Assembly (NCBI GenBank): GCA_949358305.1
Contig: OX442318.1
Span: 3,086,501-3,150,500, forward strand
From: Strigamia acuminata
Lineage: Eukaryota; Arthropoda; Chilopoda; Geophilomorpha; Linotaeniidae
DNA: 64,000 nt
Direction of reading: 5' to 3'
This document shows positions 56,001 to 64,000 of the stretch, one piece after another. Position 1 is the first letter of the stretch. Each line of letters opens with the position of its first letter. A program made the position numbers and the translations under genes. The notes below the pieces were generated by a model. The model was not told the origin of the DNA, did no database searches, and saw nothing but the letters and a program-made list of their open reading frames with translations.

Positions 56001-57676
56001 CATCCCAACAACCACATCTAAAAAAAAAACACAAAAACAAACAATAAACAAAAAACAACCAACCAAACCCTAAAACGCACCTAAACACTGCAAAATGCCA
56101 CGCACCCACGCCGACAACGACTGCGACAAGCTGAGAAAATGCGAACGGATCCGATTCCGCGCCGTAACGACGATAAACCGGACCGCAAGCGCCATATCCT
56201 ACCAAAAAAACGCATCAAACACCGTTCACTCGTCCCATCCCAACCCAAACAAACATTCAACATGGTTTCATGAGCCTTTCGCGTCCCCTTTTGCAGCAGC
56301 TGACTCAGCCGCCACCTGTGGACTTGTCCGGGAAAATTTATACTGTCCACATCGAATTCGCTAAAATGAAAGAATTTGAAATAAATAAATAAAAATTAAA
56401 TTAAATTAATTTTTTTTACCCTTCTTCTTCGACAGTCCTGAGCTGTTTGTCGGTCAGCTTTCGCGTTTGACCTTTGGTGTCCATGGCAACCGCGTCGAGC
56501 TCGTCGAAGGAGGGCGCGATAAACAAATCGCGCATGTTAATTGTTTTCTAATTGGATTGAATTGAATTAAATTGAATTATTGAGGTGGAATTGGATGGGA
56601 TTAAGCGGTTGACCCTGACCCGTCGTCCTGGGTTGTCTGCATCTTGGATTATTGCTATTGGTGGTGGGAGATTGATGGGGAAGGTTTTCCAGTGGTATAA
56701 AATCTTCTCGGCTGCCTGCAATTTGCAATTGGCAATTTAGTTTTTTGTTTTTTTTTGTTTTTTGTTTTTTTGTTTTACTTTTTTGATGTTTGTTACAAGT
56801 TCCGCTGTTTCTGGTGGATAGCCATCCAAGTTGACGTCAAAACGCAGCGGTTCACGCTTGAAAGAGAGAAAATTTGAGTTTATTTTAATTGTTTGATGGA
56901 TTTTAGGATGGGTTTTCATGGGTTTTAGAATGAATTTTGGCTTTTTTGATGAATTTTACGATAAATTTTGTCTTTTTTGATGAATTTTACGATAAATCTA
57001 ATTTTTTCTGATAAATTTTATGATAAATCTCATTTTTTCTGATGAATTTTGCGATAAATTTTGCCTTTTTTGATGAATTTTACGATAAATCTCATTTTTT
57101 CTGATGAATTTTGCGATAAATTTTGCCTTTTTTGATGAATTTTACGATAAATCTCATTTTTTCTGATGAATTTTGCGATAAATTTTGCCTTTTTTGATGA
57201 ATTTTACGATAAATCTCATTTTTTCTGATGAATTTTGCGATAAATTTCGCCTTTTTTGATGAATTTTACGATAAATCTCATTTTTTCTGATGAATTTTAC
57301 GATAAATCTCATTTTTTCTGATGAATTTTGCGATAAATTTTGCCTTTTTTGATGAATTTTACGATAAATCTCATTTTTTCTGATGAATTTTACGATAAAT
57401 ATCATTTTTGTGACAAATTTTAAAACAAATTTAACTTTTTTTCAATCAATTTCATGACAAATTTCATCTCATTTACCAAATCTTAAAACGGTTTTAATTT
57501 TTTTTAAATGAAATTCAACACAAATTTAATCTTATCTCAAATTAAATCCCAAAATAATAAATAAATATCACTTTTTCACGAATTTCAAGACAAATTTCAT
57601 TTCTTTCACCCCAAAAAAATTCAAAACCCCATTTTGTTTATACTTCTGGTTCGCTTTCTTCAATTTCTGCTCTCAT
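47060..57676 (-). CDS. Large multi-pass membrane protein, family not recognised
   Basis: 22 exons join in one frame to about 1,177 residues: 57676-57644, 56856-56779, 56715-56620, 56547-56420, 56360-56255, 56198-56081, 56017-55920, 55220-55137, 55062-54879, 54817-54786, 54710-54617, 54556-54465, 53792-53403, 52583-52461, 52398-52312, 51749-51413, 50769-50632, 50566-50418, 49630-49322, 48538-48232, 48172-48076 and 47513-47060. The first ~550 residues are soluble and mostly helical, starting MRAEIEESEPEREPLRFDV. A central hydrophobic part (exons 14-17) has about four to six membrane helices, e.g. TTVLVFPVVCIGVSCVSLIV. Soluble blocks with WESKTLSFRDWPGLAGLTLA and SAEKLWIPLPIPHPGLIAVI follow, then a Ser/Thr-rich end. 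Smooth phases and proline/tryptophan-rich blocks argue for a real conserved gene; no function is assigned. The exon 21 donor at 48075 was chosen to keep frame. Confidence 0.8.
48700..49150. repeat. ~30-bp minisatellite in intron 19
   Basis: AAAATCAGTAAAAATCAATA plus AAAATCGTTC units, then an AAAATCAGTGAAAATCAACG variant. Confidence 0.85.
49700..50370. repeat. ~18-bp minisatellite in intron 18
   Basis: CATCAAAATCAGTGAAAAAT repeats more than twenty times with a CATTAAAAACCGGTG variant at one end. It fills the whole intron. Confidence 0.9.
50880..51405. repeat. ~40-bp minisatellite in intron 16
   Basis: TTTGAATTTCGTTGAATTTC plus AATGAAATTTTTGGATTTTCC recur about ten times. Confidence 0.9.
51830..52230. 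repeat. ~27-bp minisatellite in intron 15
   Basis: CAAAATCATCAAAAAACTTC plus AAAATTTAAA units, about nine copies, decaying at the right end. Confidence 0.85.
52700..53265. repeat. CACCTATTCGGCACATTTTC minisatellite in intron 13
   Basis: About 25 units of 12-24 bp with swaps between CGGCAC, CAGCAC, CAGTAC and CGACAC. It opens all plus frames, so the 272-residue ORF there is an artefact. Confidence 0.92.
53880..54440. repeat. 31-bp minisatellite in intron 12
   Basis: AAATCGATCTAATTTAATCA plus AAAAATTGGTT, at least fifteen copies, with six in a row nearly identical. Confidence 0.92.
55230..55830. repeat. ~28-bp minisatellite in intron 7
   Basis: AATCAATCAAATTTCATCAA plus AAAATCGGTTA units. 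A ~180-bp stretch within it is itself duplicated. Confidence 0.88.
56935..57420. repeat. Minisatellite in intron 1 of the unnamed gene
   Basis: Alternating TTTTGATGAATTTTACGATA plus AATCTCA and TTTTCTGATGAATTTTGCGA units, about fourteen copies. Confidence 0.9.
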
Positions 57677-58484
57677 AATTCACCTCATTGCAACAAATTT
57701 CCATCTAAAAATCTCACAACTCTATTCGCAAATATCTGAAACGAAAAAAAAAACACGATAAAGTCCATCCAAACCATAAAAAAACCCAAAAAAACCCAAA
57801 AAAAACCCAAAAACTCCCAAATTCAAGTGGTTCGCCACGCCTTGACCCAACTCACATACCAATGTCATACAACGCTCCAAACACAATCTCCACACCTCGA
57901 ATTACAACCCAAAATCTCAAATTCCAAAAAACCAACCAAAAAAAAAAATTAAAAAACCCTAAAAACACCAAAAAACATTAAAAAAATTCACAATTTTTCA
58001 CATCCAAAAATCTAAATAAAAACTAATTTCATCTTTATCCTTCACTTTCCACCCGAAAACCGCCAACACGCCATTAAAATCCCGCAGAAATAACCACACA
58101 ACGTTTAAATCCACTCTTCCTTCAATTCCAATCCGATTTTCCACCGTTCGCAACTCACATCTTGCCCTGGAAATCTCTTAGGGAGAACCATCGACTTGGA
58201 CTATGTAAATAAACACACGGCCATGTTTTCATCCCGTTTAAATCCCGCATCACGCGCGACACTGCGAGACTATTCCAAACCGAGGAGACTTCCGGTTGTA
58301 TCGTAAACCACCGTTCGTACGAAGCAAGGTAAAGAATTTAAATCTATCTCCATCGGCAATAAAAAACCGTAAATATAAATAAAAAACTAAACTAACTAAA
58401 CATCGAACTCTATATTTTAATATTTTAACACAAATTGTGGCCATAATTAATCGAAAATGTTTGAATTTCGTTGTCAGTTTTCAG
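57677..58484. promoter_or_regulatory. Divergent promoter region and RPS2 5' UTR intron
   Basis: 808 bp between the unnamed gene and RPS2. An ETS-like ACTTCCGG lies near 58290. A donor AAG-GTAAAG near 58328 and the acceptor TTTTCAG ending at 58484 suggest a short 5' UTR exon, with an intron ending just before the RPS2 start codon, as is common for ribosomal protein genes. Confidence 0.5.
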
Positions 58485-58485
58485 C

Positions 58486-59980
<1,495 letters not shown>

Positions 59981-60283
59981 ATAAAAAAATAAAAATGTGA
60001 GAAATTGTAGTTGTTGTTGACGAATTAAAATTAAGAAGAAAAAAAAAGTTTTAAAATCAATTTTTACGCGTGAGATTTAATTGAAAATATTGAATTTTGA
60101 CCGATTTAGGCTAAATTTGATGACTGGAATGGATTTTTGAGGTTTATTTTAACCGAAAGTAAAATATATGTTTATTCCTATCACTTTTACACGTATACAA
60201 ATCATGGCCACAATTATTAGTGAAAACAATTCCCTAAACGCATTAGAAAATAACAAAACACGTGATTAGATGTGAAATTTCTT
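59981..60283. other. Convergent 3' ends of RPS2 and HSDL2
   Basis: 303 bp with AATAAA close after the RPS2 stop (near 59980) and AT-rich sequence; no gene. Confidence 0.5.
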
Positions 60284-62624
60284 TTAGAGCTTCGATTTCA
60301 TTTGACCGAGTAATTTCTCTAATTTCATCGCTCTGCCCATGTCGCCGCTCAATTTCAACTTCCCACTCATAAAGGCCGGTGCTGTTTTCAAGGTACCTTG
60401 AAAAAATGATGAAACAATGGTTAAAACAGTGAAAAATGATGAAATAAGAATGAAAACTGATGAAAAATGATGAAATAACAATGAAAACTGATGAAAAATG
60501 ATGAAATAACAATGAAAAACGATGAAAAATGATGAAATAACAATGAAAAACGATGAAATAAGAATGAAAACTGATGAAAAATAATGAAAAATAACGAAGA
60601 TGATTGAGAATTACGAAAAATTACGAAAAATGATTGAAAAATGATGAAAAATTACGAAAAATGACTAAAAAATGATGAAAAATTACGAAAAATGATGAAA
60701 AACTACGAAAAATGATTGAAAAATGATAAAAAAAACTACGAAAAATGATTAAAAAATGATGAAAAATTACGAAAAATGATTGAAAAATGATGAAAAATGC
60801 AAATAAAAATTTTAAAAATTTTATTTCTGTTACCAGAAAACATTTTATGAAAATCTCCACTGTCCATTGTGAACACTACGTCTGCTTTTCCATCCGGGTA
60901 TTCGCCTTTACCCGTCTTTCCATTGCCAGATTTCAAATCTATAAACCATTTTCCGCTCTCAGTTCCTAAAAAAAAATATCCCCACAATTTTTTTTACCTC
61001 AAAACACAAACATCAACTTCCAACATACCCGTCAAGTTGAACGTATACGACGAATCAACATTTTTAACCAAATCATCCGTCAAAAGGCCCTGAATCGCTT
61101 TGAAAACCGTCGCCACCTCTTTGCCACCAGATGGCGCCTCACTCTGTGTTGTATCCACATCCAGGAAGAAATCCGGCATCAACGTCGCTCCTAAACAAAC
61201 AAAAATTAATTTAAAAAATCAATAAAAACTTAATTTTTCTCAATTAATTCACCCGGTACAACTGCGTAACTCGTGAAATCATTCACGCCGACTTGTTTAA
61301 GCACATCTTCGTCGATGCAGAAATTTCCCGTGAAATTACGCGAATCTTTCGTTAAAATCACGTACGCCGCATCCGCCACTATTTCCGGCGTGCGACACTG
61401 CGATGCGATATCGCTTCCACCCAACATATCCATCGCCGCGGTATGAATCGCTAAAAAACCGAATAAAAATCAATAAAAACCAAACGATAATCAAAATCAA
61501 AGATGGCGCCCGCTACAGCGCCGTAGTGGCAAATTTGGGAACCTGTTTTCGGCCAGAGAGCATTGACGGCGATCCGATCTTCACGTAGTTCCTCAGCCAT
61601 TCCCAACACACACATGCTCATTCCATATTTGGCCATCGTGTAGGCCACGTGACCTTTGAACCAAAATGGATTCATGTTGAGCGGCGGACTGAGGTTCAAA
61701 ATGTGCGAGTTTTTGCCTTTTTTCAAATAAGGAATGCAATATTTAGACCTAAAGAGCAAAATAAGCCAAAATAAGTCAAAACAAACCAAAAAAAGAAGTT
61801 AAACGAATTTTTACGTCAAGAATGTTCCTCTAGTGTTGATGTTGTGCATCAAGTCGTAGCGCTTCATGTCCGTGTCCAAAGTGCCCGTCAGACTAATGGC
61901 GCTTGCGTTATTCACCAAAATGTCGATTCCGCCGAACTTTTTCACCGTTTCGTCGACGGCCTTTTGGATTTGTTCTTCGATCCGGATGTCGACAATGCAC
62001 GGCAGACATTTTCCTCCAGCTTCCTCGACTGGAAAACACAAAAAATTGTGACGTTACAATCGTGACGACCGTGACTGCGCCAAAAATCACAAAAATAAAT
62101 ATTTATTCTTGAGAAAACGCAAGAACAGAAAACACAATTTCATAGAGAATTAAATTGTCTACAAAATAGGACTGGTTTCAGAATTTCTAAAAGCATTTGT
62201 CACATCAAACGAAACAAATTTTAAGTTGAAGCGAGTAATCTGGCATCCATTTTAGTTCCAAGTTGCCGGCAGATGGTGCTAGCAACGGCGGAAGTTAAAC
62301 AAACGTCATATCAACAAAAAATAAAAAATATATATAAAATTATGATGGCCAAGACCTTCTTTAGCAGCCGTGTAAATCGTGCCGGGTAATTTCGGATGCG
62401 GTTGCGATGTTTTGGCAGCTATGACAACATTTGCCCCATCTTTGGCCGCTTTTAACGCGATGCTTTTTCCTATTCCTCGACTCGCGCCGGTGATAAAAAT
62501 CGTTTTTCCTGCTAATTTGCTATAAATAAAACAGAAAAAAATATTAGACATAAATATAGATAGTTTAAAAATAAAATTTTGCATATTTCGGGCGTCAAAC
62601 ACCAAAATATTACCCTTTGGTCAT
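60284..62624 (-). CDS. HSDL2: HSDL2, peroxisomal short-chain dehydrogenase with SCP2 domain
   Basis: Eight exons: 62624-62614, 62519-62356, 62028-61815, 61748-61543, 61450-61253, 61190-61029, 60965-60834 and 60396-60284, giving 399 residues. The Rossmann motif TGASRGIG, NNASA, LSPPLN and the catalytic YTMAKYG pair are in place. The insertion typical of HSDL2 (KTSQPHPKLPGTIYTAA) is conserved. The last ~110 residues form a sterol-carrier-protein-2 domain. The protein ends Ser-Lys-Leu, a canonical peroxisome import signal (human has Ala-Arg-Leu). HSDL2 is linked to fatty-acid and cholesterol handling; its exact substrate is unknown. Exon 1 contributes only eleven bases. Confidence 0.96.
60400..60800. 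repeat. Minisatellite in HSDL2 intron 7
   Basis: GAAAAATGATGAAATAACAAT units, then AATGATGAAAAATTACGAAA units, about twenty in all. Confidence 0.88.
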
Positions 62625-62973
62625 GATTTTATAAAAAAAATCAACGTAAACAAGTTCAAGGCCTAATTAGTTGAACAGACCTGACCGCACGTGACCCACC
62701 GAGCCGATAACGTTAAATATCAAGTGTTTGTATCGAAAAATAATTTCTGCTTATTACCCCGTGTTCAGCATGACGATATTTACTGCGTGGGTTGATAAAC
62801 CAGGTGTTTATTGTACATCAAGAGGAAAATTCTTGTGTTTGTTAACCGATGACGAGTAGCGGAGCCGAGGAGGTCGTGGTTTCAAAAAATGGCGTCGTGT
62901 GAAGCGCCAAATAAACCGTGTGGCAAGAATACGAACTACTTCGTAAATACAAGCCGCCATGTTTGTTTGAGTG
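62625..62973. promoter_or_regulatory. Divergent promoter region, HSDL2 / FANCB-like
   Basis: 349 bp separate two diverging starts. The FANCB-like start lies in GTGATGGCGATGG. A G+C-richer core (62690-62960) is consistent with a shared promoter. Confidence 0.45.
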
Positions 62974-64000
62974 ATGGCGATGGAGGACGAAAATTGCGAC
63001 GAGAATTTCTGCGTTTTATTGCATAATCAACGCGTTATTCAGTTCTGTAGCGTGGTAAAAGATGATTTGCTAATAACCAAAGCTCATTTGTTTTATTACA
63101 ATGCGCAGGAAGGACAATTTTGGCCGAATCGGACGGAAAAATGCGAAACGTTCGTCAAAAGCGGGAAATTTGAATATGAAAAAACTCAGTGCGCCGTCGT
63201 AAAAGATTTAAATTTGGGAATTCGGCTGCCGGTTGTGACCATAAACATTAATTCGAAGAAAAATAGTTATTTGTACGCGTTTGTATTGGATTATACCCGA
63301 AAAATAGGATCGCAGTTGCGAATTTGCGACCATTTTCCACTCCAGAGCGCCTTAGATGCGGATTTAATCATTCGTGATGGGCCGAGTTTTGTTTATTCGA
63401 AGGAAAATCGGTTGAATTTGGTTTATTTTTGCTCCACGGTGTATAAAATGAATCAAATTTTGCCTGTTTGTGTTGGAAATTTCGTTTTTTTGGACGGAAA
63501 CAACTCGAATTTGTATTTTATTGATGGAAATAATGGATTTTTGATGAGTTTTTGTGTGGAAAAAGAAGAATTAATCAACCACGGCGCTTTGGTCGATGAT
63601 TTTGGGCGTAAATACGCGGGGAAAGTGGACGGTGTGAACGTGGAATTGAATTTTGAGGATTTGAAGCAAAGTGTTGTTTATGTTTGTTGTCACTCGCAGT
63701 TGGATAAATTCCAAAATGGGCGATTGGTCAGAAATACTTTTTTCCCGTTAAGCGGTGAAATCGTTGACATTTGTTTGTTTAAACGGTTTGACTGCGATTT
63801 TTTGATGATTTTGTGCTCGGATGGAACGCTGTCCGCTGTTAACGACGAAAGTTTTGAGGTAAAAATTTGGGGTTTTAGTTTTTTGAGGGAAAAAAATCGA
63901 ATTTTTGAAATTGTGAAAATTTTGAAATAAAAATTCGAATTTTCGAAATTGTGAATTTTTTGAAATAAAAATTCGAATTTGTGATTTTTTTGAAGTATAA
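62974..64000 (+). CDS. FANCB-like protein, first exon only
   Basis: The first coding exon runs from ATG 62974 to 63858 (295 codons) and ends at a GT donor; the rest is beyond the window. After 63858 the sequence turns into an A/T repeat, as in other introns here. The segments GIRLPVVTIN, then NSKKNSYLYAFVLDY and DADLIIRDGPSFVY, follow the order and spacing of the N-terminal beta-propeller region of Fanconi anaemia protein FANCB. FANCB scaffolds the FANCL ubiquitin ligase in interstrand-crosslink repair. The similarity is recalled and weak, so the name is tentative. An unrelated propeller protein is possible. Confidence 0.5.

Overview
This window comes from an invertebrate animal genome. It is AT-rich, and its genes are split into many short exons with GT-AG introns. 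Nearly all recognisable proteins are animal-type orthologues: ZRANB2, CDC20, LRRC42, a GPX7/8-type peroxidase, LRRC45, SGSH, DDX11, the POLR1D isoform-2-like protein, CDK2AP, DPH7, RPS2, HSDL2 and probably FANCB. Exons were joined by hand. In every complete gene the chosen splice sites keep one reading frame from start to stop, and the product lengths suit the families (SGSH 502 residues, RPS2 289, HSDL2 399). The phylum cannot be fixed from the sequence. TTAGG runs are present, but they sit inside a repeat and are not proof of an arthropod.

Layout. 1-2.8 kb (minus) is the start of a Ty3/gypsy-like Gag that runs off the left edge, followed by non-coding DNA with an unusual array of six hairpins (3.45-3.75 kb). 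ZRANB2 (6.06-8.59 kb) and CDC20 (8.79-12.77 kb) lie head to tail on the minus strand. LRRC42 (13.1-15.1 kb, plus), GPX7/8 (15.2-16.5 kb, minus) and LRRC45 (16.6-19.5 kb, plus) follow. SGSH (19.5-31.9 kb, minus) has a 10.8-kb second intron that holds a nest of mobile DNA: an element with ~560-bp inverted repeats, a 12-bp satellite, an intact Copia retrotransposon with identical-looking LTRs, and a palindromic MITE. DDX11 (32.2-37.5 kb, plus, 15 exons), POLR1D-like (minus), CDK2AP (plus, one exon) and DPH7 (minus) complete the left half.

40.7-45.9 kb is a duplicated block. It carries small membrane-protein ORFs in several decayed copies, and two MITEs that can be dated by their empty paralogous sites. 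47.1-57.7 kb (minus) is a 22-exon gene for a ~1,177-residue membrane protein that I do not recognise. RPS2 (plus), HSDL2 (minus) and the first exon of a FANCB-like gene (plus, cut by the right edge) end the window.

Themes. Most neighbouring genes are divergent pairs with short shared promoters or convergent pairs with nearly touching 3' ends. Almost every longer intron is filled with its own private A/T-rich minisatellite. The most interesting single observation is a methyl-CpG-binding-like domain inside the Copia polyprotein, between integrase and reverse transcriptase. The hairpin array with compensating stem changes comes second.
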